DNA of 64,000 nt from Thermoleophilia bacterium. Lineage in GTDB: Bacteria > Actinomycetota > Thermoleophilia > RBG-16-64-13. This document shows positions 43,679 through 51,184 of the stretch, in pieces. The DNA is taken from the NCBI GenBank assembly GCA_026415615.1, contig JAOAGT010000001.1, positions 184,572-248,571 of the forward strand, written 5' to 3'. The notes beneath the pieces were generated by a model. The model did no database searches, was not told where the DNA came from, and saw only the letters and a program-made list of their open reading frames with translations. The translations under genes were made by a program, and so were the position numbers. Every line of letters begins with the position of its first letter. The first letter of the stretch is position 1.

Positions 43679-44609
43679 AGAAGTCACCAAAATAGCCGTA
43701 CTTGGCGCCGGAACTATGGGTTCCGGGCTAGCGCAGGTCTTTGCTCTTGCCGGTTACGAGGTGGGCATGTATTCGCGCCGGGCTGAAACCTTGGAGCGCG
43801 CGATGACTATGGTGGAGACGGGTCTGGGCACTCTTGCCGAATATGGTCGCATCACCCAAGAGGAAGCCGGGGCGACTAAGGCGCGAATCTTTCCCACCCA
43901 AAATCTCACTGAGGCTGCGTCTGGGGCCCAGTTTGCCTTGGAGACCATAGCTGAGGATAAGCAGGCTAAGAGCGAGCTCTACCGTGAGCTAGACCAGCTT
44001 CTTCCGGCGGAAAGCGTGCTCGCCAGCAACACGTCTAGCCTAAACATCTTCGATCTTGTACCGGAAAGTCGGCAAGAGCAGACCATAATCGCTCACTTCT
44101 TCACCCCGGCGTACATCATCCCCCTGGTGGAAGTGGTTCCCGGTCCTAAGACCGATCGCGAAACAGTCGCGTTCACCGTGGGGCTGATGGAAGCTTGTGG
44201 CAAGAGCCCGGTGGTGATGAAGAAGTTCGGTCCTGGCTTCATAGTCAACCGGATTCAGCGGGCTATCGGTGAGACTGCCATGGACATGATCGAAGAAGGG
44301 CTGGTGGAGCCGCAGGACATTGACCGGGCCATTAAGCTCAGTCTGGGCATTCGGTTGCCCATCGTCGGGGTGGTGCAAACGTTTGACTTCCAGGGTCTCG
44401 ACATGCTGCTTGCCTACCAAAAGAATGTGGGCAAGGTCTATCGCTTTGTGGAAGAGAGAGTGGAGCGGGGCGAACTAGGTGCCAAGACCTCGCGAGGCAT
44501 CTATGACTACCAGGGCCGCAGTGAGGCTGAGATAGTGCGTAAGCGCGACCTGCTCTATCTCCAGATGCTTGATCATCTAACCAAAATCAACGCCTTTGAA
44601 CCGCTGTAG
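43668..44609 (+). CDS. 3-hydroxyacyl-CoA dehydrogenase family protein
   Basis: The 313-residue protein has the HCDH dinucleotide motif GAGTMGSGLAQVFALAGYEV, a His in AHFFTPAYIIPLVEVVPG and GPGFIVNRIQRAI, covering both HCDH domains. It oxidises a 3-hydroxyacyl thioester or free hydroxy acid with NAD. It is very like the protein at 61879 (GAGTMGPGLAQVFATAGYDV). I selected GTG 43668 with GGAGGA 7 bases upstream; a TTG at 43650 is in frame but less likely. Both HCDH copies resemble the carnitine-dehydrogenase-like HCDH subgroup by eye, but this was not tested. Confidence 0.9.
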   Translation: MPPKEVTKIAVLGAGTMGSGLAQVFALAGYEVGMYSRRAETLERAMTMVETGLGTLAEYGRITQEEAGATKARIFPTQNLTEAASGAQFALETIAEDKQAKSELYRELDQLLPAESVLASNTSSLNIFDLVPESRQEQTIIAHFFTPAYIIPLVEVVPGPKTDRETVAFTVGLMEACGKSPVVMKKFGPGFIVNRIQRAIGETAMDMIEEGLVEPQDIDRAIKLSLGIRLPIVGVVQTFDFQGLDMLLAYQKNVGKVYRFVEERVERGELGAKTSRGIYDYQGRSEAEIVRKRDLLYLQMLDHLTKINAFEPL

Positions 44610-44645
44610 GGAACGGCAGGGCGCAACCAAGAAACGGGCGGTGAT

Positions 44646-46754
44646 ATGAGCGACCCAAAGAAATTTGCCAAGCTACTTGAGCCGGGTCAAATCGGCAAGG
44701 TAAAAACCCGCAACCGCATCTACAAGTCGGCTGCGGGCATGCACGTGTTTAACGAGGACGAATACGAACATGTAAACGACAACGCTCTGGGCTTCTACGA
44801 TGCTTTGGCCCGGGGTGGGGTTGGCATCATATCAGTAGAAGCTCCTACCATCGATTACCCGCTAGGGTGTCGGTGGCACTACCGGTACCGTATGGATGAC
44901 GATAAGTTCATCCCCGGGATGAAGGAAGTGGTGGATCTCATCCACAGCTATGGGTGTCCCACCTTCATGCAGATGGAGCACGACGGTCCCTGGCAGAACC
45001 CGCTGTTTGACAACCATCCGCCCACATACGAGGGACCGCCCATCGCAGCTTCTCCGGTTAACATTCCCGTGCCGGGCGACTTCCACCGTGATGTCCCTCG
45101 GGCTCTTACCGTCCCCGAGATTCAAGAGATCACGCGCAAGTACATTGATGCCGCCGAACGAGCACAAAAGGCGGGCTTTGACGGCGTGGACATTAACGCC
45201 GGCAGCAGCCATCTGATACACAACTTCCTCTCGCCTTTCTGGAACCGCCGAGACGACGAGTATGGCGGCACTCCAAAGAAACGCGCCAAGCTGATGCTTG
45301 ACATCATCCGGGGCATCAAAGAGCGCTGCGGCGAAGATTTCCCGATCGTGGTCTGCATGAACGGTTTTGAGTGCGGCTACCCGATCGGCGTAGACGACAG
45401 CCAGTGTTTGACCCATGATCTGGCTACCGAATACCTCAAGTGGGCCGTCGACGCCGGGGCCGACGCGGTCATGATCCGCAGTCACTGGTTAGGACTGCAC
45501 GTACCCGGCTTTCTCCCCGACTACATGTTCTATCCCGAAGCTCACGTACCAGTAGACAAGATGCCCCCGCACTACTACTGGAAGGAAAGAGGGCGGGCGG
45601 CAATGCGGATCATGACCGAAGAATACAAAAAGATTCTGGGCGTGCCCATCATCCTCATCGGGTACGTCACCCCCGAACTAGGTGAGAAGGCTCTGGAACA
45701 GGGCAAGGCCGACTTTGTGGGCATGAACCGACCGCTCATCTGTGATCCTGATCTTCCTAACAAGATTGCCGAGGGGCGTTTTGAGGATGTGCGGCCTTGC
45801 ACCCGCTGCGGGACGTGCCTTGATCAAACGGAATCCTTCCTGCGCCATTGTCGCGCGAACGCGGCCTTGGGCTTTGGCTTCCAGCGTTTGGACAAGGCTA
45901 CGCAAAAGAAAAAAGTGGTGGTGATTGGCGGCGGCCCTGCTGGCATGGAGGCGGCTCGGACAGCGGCGCTCCGCGGCCATGACGTGACGCTGATCGAGAA
46001 GAGCCGCCGGCTGGGTGGCCTGGTTCCGCTGGCGGGGCTAATCAAGGGTCTTGAACTTGAGGATCTTCCGGGGTTGATCGCTTGGTTTAAGCGGCAGCTA
46101 AAACAGCTGGGTGTAAAGGTCCAACTTGGCCGTGAGGCAACTCCAGACGCCATAACTGCTCTTAAGCCTGATGTAGTCATAGTTGCTACCGGGGGTCGAC
46201 TAAATTCCCCGCCTGTAGCCGGAGACACAAGCAAGGTGGTAACCACGCCAGTTTTGCACAAGCGGGTGAAGCCGTGGCTTCGGCTGTTTGGTCCGCGGCT
46301 GCTTGGTTGGCTGACACACTTCTATCTTCCCATCGGAAAGAAAGTGGTGGTCATTGGCGCTGGCCTACACGGGCTTGAGATTGCTGAGTTCTTGGCCAAG
46401 CGCGGCCGCACGGTCACGGTTGTTGAGCCTACCGACAAGATAGGCGAGGGCATGATCGACTTCCGGCTGGGTCTTGCGCTCGAGTGGTTTGCCCGCAAGC
46501 AGGTGCCGATTATTGCGGGAGCCCAGAATATCAGGGCTACCGCTAGAGGCTTGGCCTACGAGGATAAAGCCGGAGTCACACACGAGATTGAGGCCGACAC
46601 GATTATGCCCACGGCGCCTCTGCTCCCGAACACTGAGCTCTATGACGCACTTCAAGGCAAGGTGAGGGAGCTGTATGTCATCGGGGACGCAAGCCAGGCA
46701 GGAATGATCGTTCACGCTGTCCGAGCCGGATACCACACGGCAAAGGCAGTCTAG
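44646..46754 (+). CDS. Iron-sulfur Old Yellow Enzyme family flavoprotein (BaiCD/BaiH / dienoyl-CoA reductase type), copy 2
   Basis: This 702-residue flavoenzyme is a paralogue of the one at 34501 with the same order: TIM barrel (about 1-370), 4Fe-4S motif C385-x2-C388-x2-C391-x10-C402, then VVVIGGGPAGMEAARTAALR and a second nucleotide motif VVVIGAGLHGLEIAEFLAKR. The barrel segment HNFLSPFWNRRDDEYGG and the substrate-side segment YGCPTFMQMEHDGPWQNPLF (HDGPW) are shared by both copies. Notable differences lie in the first 50 residues and in the region that binds the substrate tail. The pair suggests two sequential or two stereospecific double-bond reductions. ATG 44646 has GGCGGTG upstream; the SnoaL-fold gene follows by 29 bases. 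Confidence 0.92.
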   Translation: MSDPKKFAKLLEPGQIGKVKTRNRIYKSAAGMHVFNEDEYEHVNDNALGFYDALARGGVGIISVEAPTIDYPLGCRWHYRYRMDDDKFIPGMKEVVDLIHSYGCPTFMQMEHDGPWQNPLFDNHPPTYEGPPIAASPVNIPVPGDFHRDVPRALTVPEIQEITRKYIDAAERAQKAGFDGVDINAGSSHLIHNFLSPFWNRRDDEYGGTPKKRAKLMLDIIRGIKERCGEDFPIVVCMNGFECGYPIGVDDSQCLTHDLATEYLKWAVDAGADAVMIRSHWLGLHVPGFLPDYMFYPEAHVPVDKMPPHYYWKERGRAAMRIMTEEYKKILGVPIILIGYVTPELGEKALEQGKADFVGMNRPLICDPDLPNKIAEGRFEDVRPCTRCGTCLDQTESFLRHCRANAALGFGFQRLDKATQKKKVVVIGGGPAGMEAARTAALRGHDVTLIEKSRRLGGLVPLAGLIKGLELEDLPGLIAWFKRQLKQLGVKVQLGREATPDAITALKPDVVIVATGGRLNSPPVAGDTSKVVTTPVLHKRVKPWLRLFGPRLLGWLTHFYLPIGKKVVVIGAGLHGLEIAEFLAKRGRTVTVVEPTDKIGEGMIDFRLGLALEWFARKQVPIIAGAQNIRATARGLAYEDKAGVTHEIEADTIMPTAPLLPNTELYDALQGKVRELYVIGDASQAGMIVHAVRAGYHTAKAV

Positions 46755-46783
46755 GTTTTTCGATGCATGGGAAGGAGGGCGTT

Positions 46784-47503
46784 TTGGCGGAGCAAGAGAA
46801 GACAAATGAATCCCTAACCTACGAGCAGCTCTTGGAAAGGCTGAGAGAAACGGAGCAGCGGCTGGCACGAGCCGAGCGCAATGCTCAGATTGCGCGGGAC
46901 TGGACAGAGATTGCCAATTTGCACGGGCGCTACAACCATCTGGTCTTGGGGCATTACTGGGACAAGATCGTCGATGAACTTTTTGCCCAGAAGACTCCGG
47001 GAGTGAAGTGCGAGATCGTGGAAAGCGGGGTGTTCCACGGGATCGAGGGAGTAAGAAAAGTCTTTGTGGAGATGTTAGGCAAGCTTTACAACTACGAGGG
47101 GAACTGCGCCATCCACGAGCTTACTACTCCGGTCATCCAGATTCAGAAGGATCTGCAGACCGCCCGGGGGATGTGGCTGCACATTGGTCTAAACACGTTC
47201 AAGGATCCGGTAAAGGGCGTCATCCCGATCTGGCAGGTAATCAAGTACAACCACATCTTTGTAAAAGAAGATGGCAAGTGGAAGTTCTGGGACTTCCGGG
47301 CTCACCTAATCATTCGTAGCTCCTATGAAAAAGCTTGGGTTGATGAGCCGGTCATCCAGGGTAGCGCTATCCAAGGGGAAAGACCCGAAGAGGCGCCTGT
47401 GCCGGATGAACCCACCAGCTTCCATGATCCGTATCCTGGCCGTTATGGCTACTACAAGGGTCTCCCGTTGCCTCCGGAATATGTGGACTTAGACGACTGT
47501 TAG
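46784..47503 (+). CDS. SnoaL/NTF2-like protein, longer variant
   Basis: The 239-residue protein has a long charged N-terminal helix (LLERLRETEQRLARAERNAQ), a SnoaL_4-type core (TEIANLHGRYNHLVLGHYWD, then KYNHIFVKEDGKWKFWDFRA) and a C-terminal extension rich in Pro, Tyr and Gly. Its position after an OYE gene mirrors 36678. The start is TTG 46784 with GAAGGAGGG six bases upstream; an ATG at 46763 precedes the ribosome-binding site and is unlikely. Possible roles are dehydratase or isomerase of a cyclic intermediate. It is the last gene of the tetR operon; operator 3 follows within 50 bases. Confidence 0.8.
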   Translation: MAEQEKTNESLTYEQLLERLRETEQRLARAERNAQIARDWTEIANLHGRYNHLVLGHYWDKIVDELFAQKTPGVKCEIVESGVFHGIEGVRKVFVEMLGKLYNYEGNCAIHELTTPVIQIQKDLQTARGMWLHIGLNTFKDPVKGVIPIWQVIKYNHIFVKEDGKWKFWDFRAHLIIRSSYEKAWVDEPVIQGSAIQGERPEEAPVPDEPTSFHDPYPGRYGYYKGLPLPPEYVDLDDC

Positions 47504-47523
47504 GAGCTTGTAGGAGTGGGTAG

Positions 47524-47570
47524 TTGACGAGATTCTTCGATCGCGCGGTTTAGTGGAGCGAGCGCTCTAT
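47524..47570. promoter_or_regulatory. Promoter and TetR-type operator 3 before the HpaB-like gene
   Basis: TTGACG at 47524-47529 is a -35-like box; a weak -10 lies 17-18 bases on (GGTTTA/GTTTAG near 47547-47553). The operator at 47553-47570 reads G-TGGAGCG-AG-CGCTCTA-T, differing from operator 1 by one base in the left arm. It is 50 bases before the next start codon and lies at the same position relative to the promoter as operator 2. Confidence 0.72.
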
Positions 47571-47620
47571 CTAGCCGCGGTTGGGAAATGTAAGAGGTTG
47601 CAAGAGAGGTAAGAGAACGA

Positions 47621-49111
47621 ATGGCGCTTAAGACTCCGCAAGAATATTTGGAAAGCATCAGAGATGGGCGAGTGGTCTACTTTGACGGCAAGCGGGTGCC
47701 CGATGTAACCGAACACCCGTTGTGCCGCATCACCTGTGACTGGGTGGCAATGGACTATGTCCTTAACAACGACCCTCGCTACCAGGACCTGCTCACGGAT
47801 GTGGACGAAGACGGTGAGCGGGTGAGTTTTGCTCTCCAACCTCAACGGACAAGGGAAGACCTTCTCAGGCTCCGTGAGATAGTCAAACTGTGGGCCCGCG
47901 TATGCTTTGGAAAACCGCCGGGAGCCAAGTTTGTTGCCAAGGACGGCTTAAACGCAGTGACGGTAGTGGCGCCGCGGGTGGACCGGAAGTACGGCACCAA
48001 CTATGCCGCCAACGTCGAAGCCTATCGCAAGTACCTGCAGAAGAACGACCTTTCCTTCGCAATGGGGCTGACGGATGTAAAGGGTGATCGGAACCTGCGG
48101 CCCTCAGAGCAAGTGCAGCACAAGGATTTCTATGTCCACATTGTTGAAGAGCGCCCCGACGGAATCATTGTGAGTGGGGCAAAGACGCATATCAGCCAGG
48201 CTCCCGCTTGCAACGAGATTCTGGTAGCTCCTTGCCGCGCAATGCAGGAAAGTGACAAGGACTATGCCGTGGCTTTTGCTGTGCCGCTTAACTCTCCTGG
48301 AATCACCATGGTGTGCGCTCAGCCCGAGATCACTGAGGGCTTCTCCCTCTTTGACCATCCTATTTCAGGGAGCGTGTACATCAACGACGCTCTGGTGGTG
48401 TTTGACAACGTGTTTGTGCCCAACGAGCGTATTTTCCTCAAGGGCGAGTGGGAGTTTGCCGGCCAGATTGCCTACATGTTCGCCAACTTCCATCGCCTAA
48501 GCGCTGAGACGTACAAGGCCATGGAGCTTGAGCTGTTCACTGGCGCCGCTGCGTTGATGGCCGAGTACAACGGGATCGAGAATAAGGCTCACGTGCGCGA
48601 GAAGCTTACCTGGCTGGTTATGTACACCGAGGCGGTGGAGGTTCTGGGCCGTGCTGCGGTAGAGCATTGTGTGGCAGAACCCGGCTCAGATCTGGTCTAC
48701 CCCAACCCGATGATCGCCAACATTTGCAAGTTCTACTTTGCGGATAACTGGCATACGGCTACCAAGTACATCCAAGACATAGCTGGCGGAATCGTGGCCA
48801 CAGTGCCTGCTTACAAGGATTACGCCAATCCCGAGACCCACGATCTCCTTGAGAAGTACTTTGGTGGCAGCGCGCGTACCACAACAGAGAACCGTCTGCG
48901 CATGATTAAGCTTGTCCGCGACCTCACGTCCTGTTATGAGGATGTGCTCACAATTCACGCTGAGGGTTCCTTGGAGGCACAGAAACTGTCCATTCTGCAG
49001 TTCGCCGACTGGCCGCGCTACAAGGCCGCGGCCATGCGCGCGGCGCGTATCAAGGGGGCGGAGGAGCATCCACTGTTTGCTGAGCTGCCAGAGTTTCCGC
49101 CCAAGTTGTAA
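47621..49111 (+). CDS. 4-hydroxyphenylacetate 3-hydroxylase / 4-hydroxybutyryl-CoA dehydratase (HpaB/AbfD) family protein
   Basis: The 496-residue length and the acyl-CoA-dehydrogenase-like fold, with segments such as RITCDWVAMDYVLNNDPRYQ and GAKTHISQAP, place it in the HpaB/AbfD family. In AbfD (as I recall) Cys99, Cys103, His292 and Cys299 hold a 4Fe-4S cluster. Here the aligned positions by residue number are Cys95, Pro99, His291 and Tyr298, so two of three cysteines are missing and a cluster is unlikely. It may be a flavin-only dehydratase, isomerase or reductase. ATG 47621 follows AGAGGTAAG. It is transcribed from its own operator 3 promoter, within the same regulon as the OYE/SnoaL operons. 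Confidence 0.86.
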   Translation: MALKTPQEYLESIRDGRVVYFDGKRVPDVTEHPLCRITCDWVAMDYVLNNDPRYQDLLTDVDEDGERVSFALQPQRTREDLLRLREIVKLWARVCFGKPPGAKFVAKDGLNAVTVVAPRVDRKYGTNYAANVEAYRKYLQKNDLSFAMGLTDVKGDRNLRPSEQVQHKDFYVHIVEERPDGIIVSGAKTHISQAPACNEILVAPCRAMQESDKDYAVAFAVPLNSPGITMVCAQPEITEGFSLFDHPISGSVYINDALVVFDNVFVPNERIFLKGEWEFAGQIAYMFANFHRLSAETYKAMELELFTGAAALMAEYNGIENKAHVREKLTWLVMYTEAVEVLGRAAVEHCVAEPGSDLVYPNPMIANICKFYFADNWHTATKYIQDIAGGIVATVPAYKDYANPETHDLLEKYFGGSARTTTENRLRMIKLVRDLTSCYEDVLTIHAEGSLEAQKLSILQFADWPRYKAAAMRAARIKGAEEHPLFAELPEFPPKL

Positions 49112-49191
49112 GCCGTTTCATGGGAAAGGAGGGCGCTTGAATTGGAGTGAGGTGAGACAGACGACGTAATTGGGAGTTTCTGGCCAAATCC

Positions 49192-49380
49192 GCGGCGGCC
49201 CCGGGTTCTTGGGGCTGGCGGCCGGGGCCGCCGCCGGATGCGACCGAGACCTGTACGAAACGGGGCGTAGCAGCAGTACAGGTCGCTGATGTGGTAAGCC
49301 GGGCTGTCTACTGGCGGGACAGCCCGGCGGCGAGGGCGCAGCCGGGGCGCGGCCCGCGGGATAAACCCGCGGGCCGCGCC
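49192..49380. repeat. Cluster of four perfect hairpins in a 375-bp intergenic region
   Basis: Arm pairs are 49192-49204/49222-49234 (13 bp), 49248-49256/49276-49284 (9 bp), 49298-49308/49318-49328 (11 bp) and 49346-49360/49366-49380 (15 bp, loop ATAAA). They fill most of the gap between the HpaB-like gene and the next SDR gene. No ORF, riboswitch or tRNA was recognised in this stretch. Confidence 0.8.
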
Positions 49381-49486
49381 AGTCAATATGATGGCTGCGA
49401 CTTTTTCAAGTGTTTCTGCACCGTTCTAAACGTCTGGGACTACTTAGACAATCAGCTAGGTCAAAGCGACGAACCAGGAGGAGAAC

Positions 49487-50257
49487 ATGGCTGATCGCTT
49501 GAAAGGCAAGGTGGCAGTGGTAACGGGCGCAGGTGGTCTAGGGATTGGTCAGGGATGTGCCCTAGCTATGGCGCGGGAGGGTGCCTTTGTGGTGGGTTGC
49601 GACATTGATCCTGAAGGCGCGGCCGAAACAGAGGCTCTTATCAAAGGCGAAGGCCTGGTCTACGAGACCTTTCTTGCCGATCTTACCGACCCTGCCGCAA
49701 ATGAATCGCTGATGGCCTTTGCTGCTGAGCGTTTCGGCGGGATTGACATTCTGGTGAACGCAGCGGCCTTTGTTGAGTTTGCTCCCATCGACGAGATGGA
49801 CTATGAGCGCCATTGGCGTCGGACAATGGTAGGGGAGCTCGATCTTGTTTTCCTTGGCTGTCGCGCTGTATGGCCGTACATGATCAAGCGAGGAGGCGGG
49901 TCCATCATAAACCTGGCTTCGGCTAATTCCTACATGGCTCTGCCTGTTCCTGGGGCGGTTGCCCATTGCGCCACCAAAGGCGGCGTTCTGGCTATGACCC
50001 GGCAACTAGCGGCTGAGGGGGCACCGTACAACATCAGGGCAAACTGCATCTCTCCGGCCTTAATAGTGACCAAACACACAAAGGCGCGCCTAGAAAATGA
50101 ACCGGGTTTCGAAGAGGCAATGCTCAAGTCATTCTTGCTCAAGCGGATCGGCCAGCCTCTCGATGTGGGCTATGCAGCGGTGTACCTGGCTTCCGATGAG
50201 GCAAGCTGGGTCACGGGTACTGACATACGAGTTGACGGAGGCGCGACTGCGATCTAG
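49487..50257 (+). CDS. Short-chain dehydrogenase/reductase (SDR)
   Basis: This 256-residue oxidoreductase has TGAGGLGIG (a G-x3-G-x-G variant with an inserted Gly-Leu), VNAAA at the NNAG position and a Cys in place of the usual catalytic Tyr at HCATK, where the family normally has Y-x3-K. By eye the expected Ser is in INLASANSY. If the Tyr is truly replaced by Cys the enzyme may be inactive as a dehydrogenase or use another residue. The ATG has AGGAGGAG upstream. It is convergent with the GntR gene, 12 bases apart. Confidence 0.84.
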   Translation: MADRLKGKVAVVTGAGGLGIGQGCALAMAREGAFVVGCDIDPEGAAETEALIKGEGLVYETFLADLTDPAANESLMAFAAERFGGIDILVNAAAFVEFAPIDEMDYERHWRRTMVGELDLVFLGCRAVWPYMIKRGGGSIINLASANSYMALPVPGAVAHCATKGGVLAMTRQLAAEGAPYNIRANCISPALIVTKHTKARLENEPGFEEAMLKSFLLKRIGQPLDVGYAAVYLASDEASWVTGTDIRVDGGATAI

Positions 50258-50269
50258 AAGCGTTTGACT

Positions 50270-51007
50270 TTATCGACTGGACTTCTTGAGTCCGGCTGCC
50301 TCAAGCGCTCGGTCCGTTAGATCTCTGGTCAAAAGGAGGTGCTGGCGCATCTCTGCGGCGGCTCTCTGGCTGTCCTTAGCGCGGATGGCCTCCAATATGT
50401 CGCGGTGAGAGTCGTGCACCTGATGTTGCCGAGTTTCAAAGCGAGCTAGATTGATGGGCACGAAGAACTCAGCTCTGGCTTCAAGCATTGCTCTTTCAAG
50501 TCGCGGACTCCGCGCAGCTCGGGCAATGCTCTTGTGTATGTCTACGTCGCTTCGGAAAATTGCCGACCAGTCCTGGGCGCTACGCTCCCGGGCTATGGCG
50601 GCGGCAATGCTGGCGAGATCCGCCTCCGTTCGTCTTTGGGCGGCCAGCTCGGCCAGTCTGGTTTCCACTGTGAGGCGCAGCTCGAAAATGTCATCCAAAT
50701 CTTCAGCGTGCTTCTGCATCCAAATCTTCCAACATTCCACCAGCGACTCCGAGTCGGCCACTCTCGACCCGCCCCTTGCTCCCCGAGTGGTGACTATGTA
50801 CCCACTGCTCTCGAGGACCTTGAGAGCAAGGCGCACGGTCATGCGGGAGATTCCCAGCCGAGCACTAAGCTCTCTTTCAGGCGGCAATTTATCGCCAGGC
50901 CCAAGCTCTCCCGAAAAGATGAGACCTCTCAGATACCTGACTGCTGAGTCGCTTGCCGTCTCAGTGTTCAGAATCACGCCCGATTTTGCTGGCGCAAACT
51001 CCGTCAT
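50270..51007 (-). CDS. GntR family transcriptional regulator with FCD-type C-terminal domain (FadR subfamily)
   Basis: The 245-residue protein (from ATG 51007) has a winged helix-turn-helix at about 15-75 (LRGLIFSGELGPGDKLPPER and LGISRMTVRLALKVLESSGY) and an all-helical FCD ligand-binding domain (LRLTVETRLAELAAQR; then DVDIHKSIARAARSPRLERA with the metal-binding Asp/His pair). FCD regulators respond to carboxylic acids or acyl-CoAs. GGTAGGGG precedes this start; an upstream ATG at 51034 is also in frame. It is divergent from the ADP-forming acyl-CoA synthetase gene, a typical arrangement for controlling that operon and itself. Confidence 0.9.
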   Translation of the reverse strand: MTEFAPAKSGVILNTETASDSAVRYLRGLIFSGELGPGDKLPPERELSARLGISRMTVRLALKVLESSGYIVTTRGARGGSRVADSESLVECWKIWMQKHAEDLDDIFELRLTVETRLAELAAQRRTEADLASIAAAIARERSAQDWSAIFRSDVDIHKSIARAARSPRLERAMLEARAEFFVPINLARFETRQHQVHDSHRDILEAIRAKDSQRAAAEMRQHLLLTRDLTDRALEAAGLKKSSR

Positions 51008-51133
51008 CACCCCTACCTTTCGCGGCGAAAACACTATAGCAAAGAGCCCTTCTGCCCGTTCAAGTCATCTCTGGCTGAAGATGAGACATGCAGACAGTTT
51101 GGCTGAACGGGCCTTTTCTCGCAGTCTTTCTAA

Positions 51134-51151
51134 TGGTATAAAAAACTATCA
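51134..51151. promoter_or_regulatory. Candidate GntR operator in the divergent intergenic region
   Basis: TGGTATAAAAAACTATCA is an imperfect palindrome (TGGTAT / ACTATCA, with TG-TA symmetry) at the reverse-strand promoter. FadR-type GntR proteins favour sites of the TGGTnnnACCA kind, so binding is plausible; the match is partial. Confidence 0.4.
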
Positions 51152-51163
51152 TATAGACGTCAA
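51135..51163 (-). promoter_or_regulatory. Candidate promoter for the gntR gene
   Basis: On the reverse strand TTGACG (51158-51163) and TATACC (51135-51140) are 17 bases apart. The candidate operator overlaps the -10. The leader to the gntR start would be about 120 nt. Confidence 0.55.
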
Positions 51164-51184
51164 GTAGCGGAAAGGGCGCACGCA

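Noticed and set aside
34501-47503. A full bile-acid 7-dehydroxylation (bai) operon
   Set aside because: I see no BaiB-type ligase or BaiF-type CoA transferase, and the extra thiolase, HCDH and M24 genes do not fit; only the OYE/SnoaL logic is shared.
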